DNA of 64,000 nucleotides from Rhynchopus sp. YZ270_cl-10 (GCA_964035575.1 OZ037857.1:1178001-1242000); one strand, 5' to 3'; positions 32,111 to 43,069 are shown, numbered from the stretch's first letter. Notes: generated by a model from the sequence alone, not told the origin. Numbers and translations: made by a program.

Positions 32111-32302
32111 GACAAAACTACAAAAAATAAAAGCCATTTCCCTTTGGTTCCTTTCTTGCACATCCCCCTACGGGGATATATACCCAAGTTTTCTTCTTGT
32201 TTTCTCTCTCTTCATTTTATTTTGGGGGGTTTCCCCATTTTCCCCCAACAAAGCCAACACATCACAATCTCATTGTGCCTTCTCTCTACCTATTTTGCAC
32301 TA

Positions 32303-32688
32303 CCGTAAACGTAAAATACATGGACCGCAAAAATTCTGGAACTTTTTTTCGCCTTTTCTGAGAGTTTTATGTTAGTCTTAGAACATTTTTACAGTCCAGA
32401 TGTGTGTTTTTTTTAAAACCAGCAGAGTACTTTTGCGGGTTTTGGTTTCACCAACAAAAAGAAAATATTCCCTCCATATTACTGACGTGTGTGCAGCGAA
32501 TTCAACGGCTCCAGGTCTAAAAACTGCTCACACATTGTTCACACCCCAGAAGAAATTCTGGAACTTTTTGAAGGATTTTATGGCAAACTGGAACATTTTT
32601 TTTTTTTTACTCACCATATACTATCAATTTATTGATTGCATATGATGAAAATACTTTTTTTTACTGTCCATATATTTTACGTTTACGG
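32303..32688. mobile_element. TA-flanked inverted-repeat element, CCGTAAACG type
   Basis: CCGTAAACGTAAAATACATG at the left and the inverse at the right, each bounded by TA (32301-32302, 32689-32690). ATTCTGGAACTTTTT occurs near both ends. A family F copy lies just inside the right end. Confidence 0.72.
32607..32654 (+). repeat. Repeat family F copy (second hairpin only)
   Basis: ACTCACCATATACTATCAAT to TGATGAAAATAC; the first GGGA...TCCC hairpin is missing. Located inside the 32303 element. Confidence 0.65.
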
Positions 32689-32939
32689 TATATAGGCACT
32701 TATCACTCTCCCTTTCTCTCTCCGAAACAGTGTTTCTTTTTTCAGGGCTCAGGGCTCGACATATTTTTTTCTTCCTCCACGTGAAAAAGTAGATTGATGA
32801 GTTTTCACGGGGACAAAAAAAAATATCAAACCAAACGCTCTCTGGTTTGGCTGAATAAGGAGGTGCACAAGAAGTACGCAAGAAGTGTGAATCAGTCCTA
32901 TTCAACCACCCCACCTGTTTCTTCTATCCTATTCCGAAG

Positions 32940-32988
32940 ACAGTGAAAGACTGTCTGAATGGCAGCGACACTGCTCCAATAAATTGGT
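32940..32988 (+). repeat. Hairpin family C copy, CTGTC/GGCAG stem
   Basis: ACAGTGAAAGACTGTCTGAA then TGGCAGCGACACTGCTCCAA and TAAATTGGTG plus A run. Confidence 0.55.
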
Positions 32989-33298
32989 GAAAAAAATGTG
33001 AGTTTGTCAAAAAGAGCCCCATCTTGGGTGATTTTTTTTTGTCAACGGAAAACATTAAAAAAATGCGAGAGACATTTTACGGCGAACCTCCTCTCGTTTC
33101 AAGGAATAAAATAACAACAAATACCCCCCCTTCCCCTTCTCCTCGTGATTCATCCCTTTATGTTGGCAATGTTGGCTTTTCCTCTTCCGTGCTCTTCCCT
33201 TCTAATACCTTACGGATATTGATTTTTTTTTTTGTTTTTCTTCTTTTTCTTTTCGGATTACTTGCCTCTAATGTAACCTCTTTTTCATTACCTTCGTG

Positions 33299-33333
33299 GA
33301 TACGTGTGTACACGAGAAGCACCTTCATCTTGC
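33299..33333 (+). repeat. Hairpin family A copy, GTG/CAC type
   Basis: GATACGTGTGTACACGAGAA then GCACCTTCATCTTGC; loop and tail recognisable. Confidence 0.5.
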
Positions 33334-33721
33334 ACGTTTTCTTCGATTTTAGTGTCTAAGCAGGTTTTATTCCACTTTTTTATTTGACCAAAAAAAATAT
33401 CAAAATAAATGCAGGCCCTAGTTACCCACAAAGGTGGGTAATGAAGGGCGTCGAAACAAAAAAAAAAAATAACGCCATTGGGACAGTTCTGTGGTGTAAA
33501 GACAAAAGGATATGGTCGCTGTGCGTGATTCTTTTTTTTTTTTTCTACTGATCGCTGGCAAGGGGGGAGAATGGCGGAGTGGTACTATGGGCTATGTGTC
33601 TTGCATTGCTCGATATGTGCGTTACACGTAGACCGGTCGACCACTCAACCCTGTGCCTTATGCCTTGCCATTTATTTTGCATTATTTGAAACATTTTTTT
33701 GTCTATTTTATTTTTACACTA

Positions 33722-33743
33722 AGGCTTAGGTTCATCTAAGCCT
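33722..33743 (+). repeat. Family A-related inverted hairpin
   Basis: AGGCTTAG/CTAAGCCT is a perfect 8-bp stem with loop GTTCAT, i.e. family A words in a rearranged order. Confidence 0.45.
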
Positions 33744-34308
33744 TTCTTCTTTATGGTGAGGCACAGTTAGTTGTCTGTGGCGTTCTTTTCTTTCGATTTT
33801 TTGTGGTTGTGTCAACGTTGGAGTGGAGCTCACCCCAGCGGTGCGTTTCCATACTATTCAACGGACAAAAAAAAAAAAAAAATTACCTCTCATACTCCCG
33901 CAAAGTGAACTCAAGAACCTACCCCCTTTTTTTTTGAAATGTTTTGAGAAAATTATTGTTTTGATGCTCGAAAATGGGCTCGATCCGATTTTTTTCTGGT
34001 CCCAAAAATGCTGTAAAAAAAGGTATTCCGGGCAGAAAGGAGCCCATCTCAATGGCAAAGAAAAAAAAATTTGTAAAGGGGAGAACACCCTCTCGGGTGT
34101 GCCCTTACAGTATGCAATAAGGAAAAAATGACCGACATAAAGAGTACGGTATTTTGTGGAAAATGAAAAAGCAAAAAAAAAAACAAATAAAAATAACTCT
34201 CATATCCCATCCCCCCCTTCCCCCACAAGAGCAAACACCCTGCAAAAGCAAAATAAAACAAAACCAAGAGCATAAAAGCAAAAAACTTCATAAAAACCCC
34301 CCAATTGC

Positions 34309-34380
34309 AACACTCCAGGGGTTCAACCCCCCGGGTGTCAGTGACTACGTCTCAGAGACGTTTTGCACTATCAACTTCAC
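34309..34380 (+). repeat. Hairpin family B copy with upstream hairpin
   Basis: CACTCC-AGGGGTTCAACCCCC-CGGGTG forms an upstream hairpin; then AGTG/CACT encloses a perfect ACGTCT/AGACGT hairpin with CAG in the loop, followed by ATCAACTTCACC and a T-rich run. Confidence 0.65.
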
Positions 34381-34973
34381 CTTTTTCTTCTTTTCTTCAC
34401 ATCTTCAATCAAGACCGACCAATATGCAAGGTAGAACGGTGTAACGTACACCCAATGCCTCAAGATTTATATTTCGACGTGTCACGCAACCAGAGACGTC
34501 TGTAGAGAGGTTTAACTTGATTTTCTTTTTCTTTTTCTTTTTTTTCAAAAAAGAAAATCACCCACATACCATCCCCCGTTCAACACTACGGTATGGTTCC
34601 CTACATCTTCTGTTGTTGGCCGGGTACTTTGTGCTTTCATCCATAGTCTGGAGTCATCGTACATCGGTCAGTTGTGCCTGCATCAATAACTTCACGTTAT
34701 CAGGTGACCAAGTAGGAGAGCATTGTAGTCATCTGACCTGCTTCTCCTTATTTCCCCATTTGACAAAAAAAAAAACTCCCTCCCACTTTTCCCCCCCACA
34801 GTACAAAATTATTTTTGTTGGCCGTTTTGCCTTCAATTTTCTCCTTATCAGAAAGAACTCTGTGTTTTTCTCCATCTCTGGAAAATTGCCGGTCTTTTTT
34901 TCTGTCTTTTTTTATTTTAATTTTCTTTTTTTTTTTGTTGTTCACTTTTTTGACGAATCACATCTTGGAAATT

Positions 34974-35010
34974 CAGTGTCTACGTGAGACGTTTGACACT
35001 TTTCAACTTC
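34974..35010 (+). repeat. Hairpin family B copy, AGTGTC/GACACT stem
   Basis: CAGTGTCTACGTGAGACGTT then TGACACTTTTCAACTTC. The outer stem AGTGTC/GACACT replaces AGTGC/GCACT; the inner stem is ACGT/ACGT. Confidence 0.6.
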
Positions 35011-35089
35011 TTTTTTAATGTGTTTCGCCCTCAGTGTACCGCAACATGCCATCCTTGGTTCGTGCCTTTTTTTCTTCTTTTTTCTTTTC

Positions 35090-35131
35090 AAGGTGACTAA
35101 GCAACGAGAGGCTTAGGGTCATCTTATAAAC
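35090..35131 (+). repeat. Hairpin family A copy
   Basis: AAGGTGACTAAGCAACGAGA then GGCTTAGGGTCATCTTATAA: close to consensus. Confidence 0.7.
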
Positions 35132-35441
35132 TATTCTTCTTTTTTTTCCTTTTGATTGAAAATATTATCTTAATCATTCCTTCTCATTTGTTTCTCCTTA
35201 CAAACTCCTCTCTCTTTTTGACAACTCACCCCAACGCTTACTCCAAACGAGAGTTCGGAGTATGTAGTTCTGTAGAGTTGTCTCTGTATTTTCTTTTTTT
35301 AAAACCCTCCTTGTAGTACAGACTGTATTGTGCTCTATTCTCTTTCTCTTAATCATTTCTCTTTTTTTTTCTTGCTGTTAGCAGCTCTGTTGCACCTTCA
35401 TTTTGTACTAACTATTTTGAGGGAAACAAAAAAAAAAGAGA

Positions 35442-35492
35442 GACAGTAAAGACTGTCTATGACAGCTACACTATTCCAATAAAAAAATATCA
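35442..35492 (+). repeat. Hairpin family C copy, CTGTC/GACAG stem
   Basis: ACAGTAAAGACTGTCTATGA then CAGCTACACTATTCCAATAA plus A run; inner stem CTGTC/GACAG with TAT loop. Confidence 0.55.
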
Positions 35493-35862
35493 AAACAAAA
35501 AACAAAAAACAAAAAAAAAAAAAAAAAAAACATAGCGACACACTGCGGGTATCTCCCTTGGCAGTATCTGTACGCTTAAAAAATTTTTTTTCCTGTTGGG
35601 AAACGGGAAGGATGAAATGGATTTTTCGAGTTCAAAAAAAAAGATCCATTGTTTCCAGCAGTATCCTTTTGAATTATATTTTTTAAAAAGTATAAAGGAA
35701 TATTTCCTTTTAAAAGTAAACCCATATCGCAGCTTATATTTGCGCATTATTTCCTTTTTTTTGTGTTGTATTTGACTTCAAAAAAAAAATTCCAAAGAAG
35801 CGTATTAATGGTTTGCTATGAGAACCATAATAACCGCCAAAAAAAATCATCAGATAATCTTT

Positions 35863-35897
35863 ATACCAGTAGGTGTACAGTGATTGTCGATTCAACA
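35863..35897 (+). repeat. Hairpin family E copy
   Basis: TACCAGTAGGTGTACAGTGA then TTGTCGATTCAAC and an A run. Confidence 0.5.
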
Positions 35898-36481
35898 AAA
35901 AAAAAACTTCATTATTCTTCTCCGAGGTCCTTCTTTTATGTATTTCGCCTCTTTGCCATACAAATCAACAGAAAGAGATAGTGAAAGACAGAGGGGGTTT
36001 CAAAAAAATTCTTCTTTTGCAAGCTGGTGGACAAAACTCCATCTTTCGATTGAAAATAATATCTTAATCTTTTGCAATAAAAAAATATCATTGGGAAGTC
36101 AGAGGGACTCTACGCAAAATAATTTCCAAAAAAAAAAGAGTACATGAAAACAATGAGTTTGACCCTCTTCTCAAGCTTACTTACCTTCAAAAAAAAGATT
36201 CTTTTTTCCGGTGTTCACCTTAACACCACAAACCTCAAGACTTCACACTCCCCACTCACTACCATTCGTTTGTTATTTCATATGGCCATGAATCAAAAAA
36301 AGCAAAGAGATACAATAAGACTACAAACTGCAAAATTCCAGAACACAGTGCATTTTGCATTTTACCTCCTTTTTTTTTTTCTGTTGGGATAAAGTGTAGG
36401 TTCCATTGTGTAACACTCCACTTTTATCACTCTTTTTCATTCTTGAATTTTAAGCTCAATACTTTTCTTATTCTATTTATA

Positions 36482-37828
36482 CATAGCGCTCCAATTAGAC
36501 TCTAACTAGATAATTAGAGTCGGCAGTTCGAGTATAATTAGAGTCTTTAAAACTCTAACTGAACTCTAATACTCTAACTGGACTCTAATTAGAGTCTAAT
36601 TAGAGTCCTATAAGAGGGTCAATAAAGAGGGGCACATCAATCAATGCTATAGCCATCAACCCAGGGGTCATAGCTAGTGCAAGAAATTCGACTTTGTAAT
36701 CCAGATAGTCTGTTCTCTGCTTGCAGAGAACCAGACACAAGAAAATATTGTTTGTTCCCCCAGAAAACCAGTGCACAATTCACACTCCTTGTGGATGGTT
36801 TTGTTGCCTTTTTAGCACAGGAATTTTGGCCCAGGGGCATGCACTTGAAGCATGGCTATTTAGTGTGTATGGGGCAGTGTTGTTTTGTTATGAATTCTCT
36901 TTTGGTATTGTCGATCGCGGGTAGTTGTTCAACGCGAGGCTTGGATCTCTCCTGGGTTCATAAATAGTATTTCTTCGGCTGAAATGAACGTATGCTCGCT
37001 ATAGATTTCCCGTCAACACAGCCTTTGATACTGGGATTACCCCTTCGACCCCTTAGTGGTAGTTAAATTCGATTGATATTTACATTCCTACAGATGAAAG
37101 AACAAGACACCACTTCTGTACCCGCGCATCAACATTTGTAGAAAATTTTGCACCCCAAACACCTTCAATAATGCCCGCCAAAAGGCGCCCCTTGTTGCTG
37201 GGAGTTTCTCATGTTTGATACCTGCACAGCAGGCATTCCTCTGAGTCCAACGCTGCTTGGCCTGTCTGCGGCGTTGCACCGGAGGTGCACATAGAGTTTT
37301 TGCATCGCATTCCCTAATGTATGGGGCACACACACTTGAGGGCATGTGCCACTGCGCGGGTCTGAGTACCTGGGTGCCCATAGCTGAGAATAAGCCGGGT
37401 CCCGAGTCCCGGTACTGGGTACTAGGTACAGTAGGACTAGGACTAGGCCCCCACCCTCCCGCGACCGGGTCCCCGACCCGCTTTCAGGCGGACCACAGCG
37501 CCTTCACATATTGTGTCCCAGTCCGGCTGAGAACTCGGTTCCCCAAGTCTTATTTTCAGCTATGTGGGTATCTGGGCACCTGGGTCCTACAGAGGAACCT
37601 TAGGGGAACCGGTTCCTTACGGCGTTTGCACCTACAAGAAGCCTGTTGTTTTACTCTAATTAGACTATAATTAGAGTGTAGTTAGAGTCTAATTATGCTC
37701 TAACTGCACTCTAATTATAGTCTAATTGAAGAAAAGCGACTCTAATTATACTCTAACTGGACTCTAACTGACTTGGCCCAAAATCCCAGACTCTAATTAT
37801 ACCCTAATACTCTAATTAGAGCGCTATG
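36482..37828. mobile_element. Inverted-repeat element 3 with shared core
   Basis: CATAGCGCTCCAATTAGA and the inverse TCTAATTAGAGCGCTATG end the element, each bounded by TA. Subterminal tandem ACTCTAATTAGAGT-like units fill 36490-36610 and 37655-37820. The core (about 36640-37400) is a diverged copy of the core of elements 1 and 2, in the element 2 orientation. It continues into a piece resembling the 4868 repeat (about 37376-37565). No transposase. Confidence 0.8.
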
Positions 37829-38743
37829 TATATCTATTGAAAAAAAAAAAAATACTTTTGGTCGCCTTTAGACCTCGCCCTAGATTATTTGAGTGCAAAT
37901 CTTTACCCAATTATGGTGTAAAGCGAGTGTAAACACAATGATTAAATAATGAAACCATCGAAGGGCATGCAGTGGATAGATTCTGTTTATGCTGCACGCT
38001 GATATTTATTTTTTCAAAAAAATATTTCAAAAAATAAATACATCAGTCTTTGACGTATCTTTCTGCTCTCTAGTGGATGCATCTGTATGTACGGTGCATT
38101 TCACTAAAATAGTACTTTTTCTTCTTCTTCTTCATAAAACCCAATGTAAGGTCGGTGGAGAGGAATAGGGAAAATAAATTAGAGGGATTTCAGCGGTTTG
38201 TTTGTGGTTTCAACATCTTTCGTTGTTCTTGTTGGCTAGCTTATTGCACACAGGAGAATCTGCCACACCCAGGGGTGAGATGTGCCACGAATGAAAGCGT
38301 TTTTAGTACGTTGCAACTATGTCCTTTCTGGTTGTTTTTCTCTTTTCTCCACCGTCTTCTATTTTCTTCTTCAAGCTCGTAACAACAGTATGTACGCTAG
38401 AAGTACATACACCTTAAATTTCATTTATTTTCAATTTTTGCTATTCTTAGTTTGTCAAATCCCGCCGTTTTGACATTTTTTTCTTCTTTTTTTGACAGCT
38501 TCTCGGCACAGTCAAGCCGCAATGTATCTTCAAAAAATCATAAAAATTATTCATAAAAGAAAAACCCCCGTTTTTTTTTAATGACCTGCTCGCGTGCGTT
38601 CCATTATTTTCTTTGTTTTGCTTATTTCGGTGTGTTTTTTTCTCCTGCACCAATTCTCCTTTTTCTTAATTTTTTTTTTTTCCTGGATCAAATTGCCTAC
38701 GCATACAATGTGTAGATCCATCTTGCAATCTTTCTAAGGAAAC

Positions 38744-38797
38744 CAGTGTCAGTGTCCGCCGATGAACGGTGAGGCATTTCCCACTTTTCAACTTCTC
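38744..38797 (+). repeat. Hairpin family B copy
   Basis: CAGTGTCAGTGTCCGCCGAT, GAACGGTGAGGCATTTCCCA, then CTTTTCAACTTCTCC. It sits about 20 bp before a family A copy. Confidence 0.6.
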
Positions 38798-38814
38798 CTT
38801 CTTTTTACTTTTGT

Positions 38815-38853
38815 AAGATGTGTGTGCACGAGAGGCACGTCCATATTACAAAT
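38815..38853 (+). repeat. Hairpin family A copy, GTGC/GCAC stem
   Basis: AAGATGTGTGTGCACGAGAG then GCACGTCCATATTACAAA; loop intact, tail slightly changed. Confidence 0.6.
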
Positions 38854-39467
38854 TGTCTTTTTATTGAACAATAGGAAACGATGCTGCTGGACAACTCTGT
38901 CCTTCAAGTATGCATACACAACTCTTTCCCCCCCCTTTCCTCTCTACCCCTTCAACTTTTTCTTGTTGTAACGCTTATCCTCCTTGTTTAAGCCCTACAA
39001 GCTTTGAAGATTTTGAGACCATTCCCTTCCCTTTCCCACGGGGAAAAAAGTGAGAATTTTTTTTTGTCAAAACCAGCGTTAGCACCATCATGCCAACAAC
39101 AACACAAATAACCGGGAGGTCCCAGGCTAGTCCCAAACGGCCAAGACGCACAGCCCTGCCTCGGCGGAGCAAAAAGAGAACGGGACTAGCACCAAGTATT
39201 TTTAAAATGTTTATCAACTAAGATGGTGTAAAAAGACCGATAACGTCTATCCTAGATTGATCTTTTTTTTTTTTTAAATGCTGCAACAGTTCGATTTCCC
39301 CACCAGAACTGTCCACAACATTTTTTGCTTTCAAAAGAAAGGTACAATTTGTGAATGAAAATTACCCCCTCTCACCCCTCTCACCCCTTTTTTTTCAAAT
39401 TTCAATTATTTTTCCCCCGAATCTTCTCCTCCTTCCCCCCTTTGACCTGGAATATCTCCCCTCCCCC

Positions 39468-40765
39468 CAGTGATGGGAGGCCTTGTATTTTATTGTATTT
39501 TTTGACTTTGTATTATTTGTATTTTTTGTATTTTTTGAAATTGCAAAAAATACAATAAAATACAGGCTGTCTCTGCAGCTAAATACAACAGTTTTCCAAA
39601 CTTCTTAAATCTTGTCTGTGCATTCACCCCGGATTTTTAGGAAATACAAAAAATATAAAATAATACAAATACAATACACCCAAAAAATACATAAAAAAAT
39701 ACACAAATACACACGGTCTACACTAGGTGAAGGTGGAGTGGTAAATATGCCCGCCATCCTTAACACTTAGGTTATTGCCTGGCCTCAGTCGGGCGTCCTG
39801 GACTACGGCCCAAGAGCTGTGTTCCTGGCTGGTTGGGCAAGAATACCAATGTTTCCCCCTGTTTATTTTGTACTTCTCATAAAAATTCAAACTTCCCCCG
39901 GTCTTTAGTCATCACAAACAACAGACTCATACAAAAAATCATCAAAACCATGCCCGGAAGGAAGCCTTGCTGGAGTCGGGTTCACTTTAGAGAAGTGATG
40001 AAGGAGCAGAAGCCCGCTCTGCAGTGCCTGCACTGTGACACCATGGTGCCACCTACAGGGACCCGGACCAAGATGCATTTGTGCATCTGCACGAATTTCC
40101 CCAGGGAAGCACGAGTCAGGGCTGGTGCCACAGTGAATCAACTCGGACCCGCACCAAGTGCAGGACCGCACAGTTTTGGTGGGGAACAGCAGGCACGACA
40201 GGGTCGGTTCTTGCGGAACTTGCAAGAACCCTCACTGGCATACCTGCAAGCACAGCTGGCGTGGAGAGATTTTTTCCACTACCGGTTAGATGCAATCGGG
40301 GAAGCGCACTCGCCTCCTTGCGAAGAAAGCGTTCCAACTTGCAGTTGTTAACCGCTCACTGAAAAAAAAGAAGAGTGCAGATGATGATCAGGATTGGTGG
40401 GATGTCGAAGAGATGGAACGGCAAGCAGCCCGTGAGGCTCCTATTGATGTTGACGGCGGGGTGGTGGTGGGGAAGTGAACGTCGTTGAGCATATGGCTCT
40501 CGACGAAGACGAAGACGACAGTGAGTGGGATTAGGGTGTTTTTTTTGTTGTGTGTGTGTATTATGAGGAAATATAGGCATATTTTTGTTGTTTTTTTGCG
40601 ATTTCTCTGCTACACGGCGGAACACGGCTCTTGGACCGTGTATGTTTACCCGTGTGTATTTTATGTGTATTTTTTGATGTATTTTTTGGTGTATTTTTTG
40701 TATTTTTTGTATTATTTGTATTTTTTGTATTTTTTGAGGATTGGAGTTGTATTTTATCATCACTG
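39468..40765. mobile_element. Decayed hAT DNA transposon
   Basis: Ends CAGTGATG and CATCACTG, the typical hAT terminal motif, bound a 1.3-kb element with long subterminal TGTATTTTTTG arrays. The same phrase TGTATTATTTGTATTTTTTG occurs near both ends in direct orientation, with inverted relatives at about 39641-39715. Inside are fragments of a BED zinc finger and of a hAT C-terminal dimerisation domain. The flanks are C/G runs, so no target duplication can be read. Confidence 0.72.
39949..40478 (+). pseudogene. hAT transposase remnant (BED finger plus C-terminal dimerisation fragment)
   Basis: The frame starting at the ATG at 39949 gives MPGRKPCWSRVHFREV and then CLHCDTMVPPTGTRTKMHLC, which fits a BED-type zinc finger (W...F...CxxC...H...C). 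From about 40213, LTGIPASTAGVERFF in another frame matches the start of the hAT dimerisation domain, and GKRTRLLAKKAFQLAVVN in the third frame matches its continuation. The catalytic RNase H-like region between them is missing, so this is an internally deleted, frameshifted copy. The C-terminal tail is acidic (DDDQDWWDVEEMERQ). Family assignment rests on these motifs only. Confidence 0.6.
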
Positions 40766-40792
40766 GGAGCCTCCCCCCCCCCAAAAAAAAAA

Positions 40793-40850
40793 ACTTTAGG
40801 GACAGTGCAGCTTGCACATGTGGCAACTACACTATTTCAACAAATTTTCA
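40793..40850 (+). repeat. Hairpin family C copy
   Basis: GGGACAGTGCAGCTTGCACA then TGTGGCAACTACACTATTTC and AACAAATTTTC plus A run; TTGC/GCAA and AGTG/CACT stems. Confidence 0.65.
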
Positions 40851-40896
40851 AAAAAAAAACGACGTCTATCTCTTTGTAAGTACAAAGGCTTAGGCC

Positions 40897-40960
40897 GACA
40901 TTGAGTACAGAATCTATGCCCCTGCTCAGGTGGGTGGTTTTTAGGTGATTGTCAGCACAA
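40897..40960 (+). repeat. Hairpin family E copy (long leader)
   Basis: GACATTGAGTACAGAATCTA leads to CCTGCTCAGG, then GGTGATTGTCAGCAC and an A run. Preceded at 40875-40895 by a family A-like AAAGGCTTAGG. The leader GACATTGAGTACAGA recurs at 43798. Confidence 0.55.
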
Positions 40961-40996
40961 AAAAAAACGAAGTTGCAAAAATCTATTTCAAAGCGA

Positions 40997-41054
40997 CTTT
41001 AGGGACAGTGTGGCTTGAATAGGGTGGCAACTACACTATTCCAACAATTCTTCA
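40997..41054 (+). repeat. Hairpin family C copy
   Basis: GGGACAGTGTGGCTTGAATA then GGGTGGCAACTACACTATTC and CAACAATTCTTC; abuts the next family D copy directly. Confidence 0.65.
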
Positions 41055-41101
41055 AGTGGAGTTCATCCTCGGATGTCTCCACTAATACAACCTAGTTTTT
41101 C
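41055..41101 (+). repeat. Hairpin family D copy (best paired)
   Basis: GTGGAG/CTCCAC outer and CATCC/GGATG inner stems are both perfect; tail TAATACAACCTAGTTTTTC. Confidence 0.75.
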
Positions 41102-41114
41102 AAAAAACAAAAAA

Positions 41115-41182
41115 AGTGGAGATTTGCACAAAACTGTGGCAACACAACCGAGGCATACTACACTACTCCAACAAATTTATCA
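41115..41182 (+). repeat. Hairpin family C copy
   Basis: GTGGAGATTTGCACAAAACT, GTGGCAACACAACCGAGGCA, TACTACACTACTCCAACAAA then TTTATC and an A run. Confidence 0.7.
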
Positions 41183-41187
41183 AAAAA

Positions 41188-41232
41188 CTTTGTACAGAAC
41201 CTGTCCTTGGACAGGTGATTGTCGAAACTACA
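41188..41232 (+). repeat. Hairpin family E copy (best paired)
   Basis: CCTGTCC/GGACAGG perfect stem with TT loop, then TGATTGTCGAAACTAC and an A run. Confidence 0.7.
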
Positions 41233-41300
41233 AAAAAAAGCAAAGGGTGAGGATGATCTGCGTCTATACCTTTGAAATTTTTTCGTCTTCGGGCGACCTT

Positions 41301-41340
41301 TGTGTACAGTGCCCTGTCCTCGGATAGGTGATTGTCGAAA
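41301..41340 (+). repeat. Hairpin family E copy
   Basis: GTGTACAGTGCCCTGTCCTC then GGATAGGTGATTGTCGAAAA; stem CCTGTCC/GGATAGG, one pair changed from G-C to a G-U wobble. Confidence 0.65.
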
Positions 41341-41569
41341 ATATTTTAAAAAAAAGCGAAGAAGGCTTCGCTGCGACCTCGAAAGCGAGGTGTCACTCAA
41401 CCTTTCAAAGAAGGGAATAAAAGACAAACTCTTCAAATGAAAGACTAATGGCAAGACTTACAGCCTTTCAAATTCTATTTTGATTGTATTTTTTTTTTTC
41501 TTCCTCGGAAGAGATCTGTTTCCGCAATTTTTGCTGTGTTCTTATTTGTTTTTTTTTTCATATATTTTA

Positions 41570-41663
41570 CATAGTATCTGAACGCGCGTTCTTTTTAGAG
41601 CGTGCGCATTTTCCGATTTTTGAATTGGTCGTTTTTTTTTCGAACGCGCGTTCAGATACTATG
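41570..41663. mobile_element. Short foldback element
   Basis: Perfect 22-bp inverted arms CATAGTATCTGAACGCGCGT.. and their inverse enclose 50 bp. No target duplication evident. Confidence 0.6.
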
Positions 41664-42493
41664 ATTTTCTCAAAACAAAAAAAAAGCGAAAAAAAAAATC
41701 TAGTTAATAATTACGAAGGGGAGGTATCTCCCTTTATCACTACTTATTGTTTGTTTTATTGTTATTTTCTTATGTGTTGTAGTTTTTTTTACTTTACTTG
41801 CGTTACTAAGGTACCATTTTTTTTTTTGTCAGGTACAACTTTATCTATTGCCTATTTTAAAGCAACAGTTCGTCTTTTTTTGCGTCCTCTTTTTGTGTTT
41901 CTGACCTCCCCCCAACCTTCTTTCCCCAAAGGAGAGGCTGGATACAGGGGGGAGTAAGGAACAGAATACGGCGCCCTGCTGTTACTAAGACTCTGATTGT
42001 TTTTTTGGAGCATTTTTTTTGTTGCTCTCTAATATTTGCTTTTTTTCCCCATCTCTTTTAATCTACGTTTAGCCCGAGATAATTACAGTGCGTCATTACA
42101 GACGGAAACCCTTTTCACCTTTTTCAGGTACACCTCTATATTCAGCACAACTTCGAGATTGTACAAAAATTTTTTTTTTTCGAAAAGGCCCGTCATATAA
42201 TTTTACCTTTTTTAACGATTACCTACAGTGTAGGTGGGTTTAGTGCATTCAACCCTGATATTGCCTCTGACCACGTTTTTCTTGTTCTACGTGGCAAGGT
42301 TCCACACCGCTGGGTGGGGGGAGGAGAAGGCAGTTTTCTCTGTTTTTTTTATTCCGAGAAGAAGAAGAAGAAGGGGAACAGAGAAGGCAGAGACGCGCAT
42401 CTCCCCACCATGCGGCAGAGCCTTGTTGTTTTCTGGCCTGACTTTGAACATCGCAACCTCAAAACGAGGTTAACCGCGGAGTAAAGCGAATCA

Positions 42494-42551
42494 TGGAGTT
42501 GGGGGTGTCGAACCCGCAGATCCTTGGTTTCCAAAAAAGGACTACTACTCC
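42494..42551 (-). other. tRNA-like remnant (very uncertain)
   Basis: On the minus strand GGAGTAG...CAACTCC could form an acceptor stem with one mismatch, and GCGGGTTCGACACCCCC resembles a T arm with a B box. The D arm is missing and the anticodon arm does not fold correctly, so a functional tRNA is unlikely. Confidence 0.2.
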
Positions 42552-42812
42552 TTTATTGTAACTCTATCTATAGTGACTGAGCAAGGCTTATGAGCAATCG
42601 GAACTCTTTTTCTTTAAATTTTTTTAAAACCACCGTTACATGATTTGGGGGGTGTGCAGCCCCCTCAAAGAGTGGCTGTGTGCGTATAGTACTCGTACTG
42701 ATATTTCTTTTGCTGGCGTTATTTTTCATTCCTTTCCAAATATTTCAAAAAAAAAAAAAATCTGCTGTTTTACCGAGCCCAAGAGCTCTTTCTTTACTCT
42801 GCGTTTTTATTT

Positions 42813-42838
42813 AGATGGCTAAACAAGGTTTAGGTTAC
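42813..42838 (+). repeat. Hairpin family A copy, CTAAAC/GTTTAG stem
   Basis: AGATGGCTAAACAAGGTTTA then GGTTAC: perfect six-base stem in which the G-C pair of the common stem is replaced by A-T on both sides. Confidence 0.55.
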
Positions 42839-43069
42839 AAAAAAAAAAAATGTTTATTTGTTCTTCCTTTTCTCCCCCCCCCCCCCCCCCCCCCTCAATT
42901 ATTGGGAAACCTTGAAACCCCTAAACAGTCAGATTGATACAATGGTTTGCAACACTTCCAAACCAATTCATGAGAGAAAAAAAAAGCTTTTTCTGACCTT
43001 CAAAAAAGTAGAGGGTATTCCACTAAATATAGACCCCATTTTTTTTTTCTTCTATTTTTTAGGTTTAGT

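Larger units (their letters stand above)
31348..36481. other. Gene-free spacer
   Basis: Several mini-elements and hairpins (annotated) in AT-rich DNA. At about 33570-33650 an A-box-like TGGCGGAGTGG is followed by a weak B-box-like GGTCGACCACTC, but arms do not pair as a tRNA. A C run lies at about 30450-30466 just upstream. No gene seen. Confidence 0.65.
37831..39467. other. Gene-free spacer
   Basis: AT-rich DNA with two hairpin repeats and a small GC-richer island at about 39070-39200 that carries no recognisable gene. Confidence 0.65.

Noticed and set aside
33568-33660. Possible tRNA with A-box TGGCGGAGTGG
   Set aside because: Acceptor and T arms do not pair; at best a decayed fragment.
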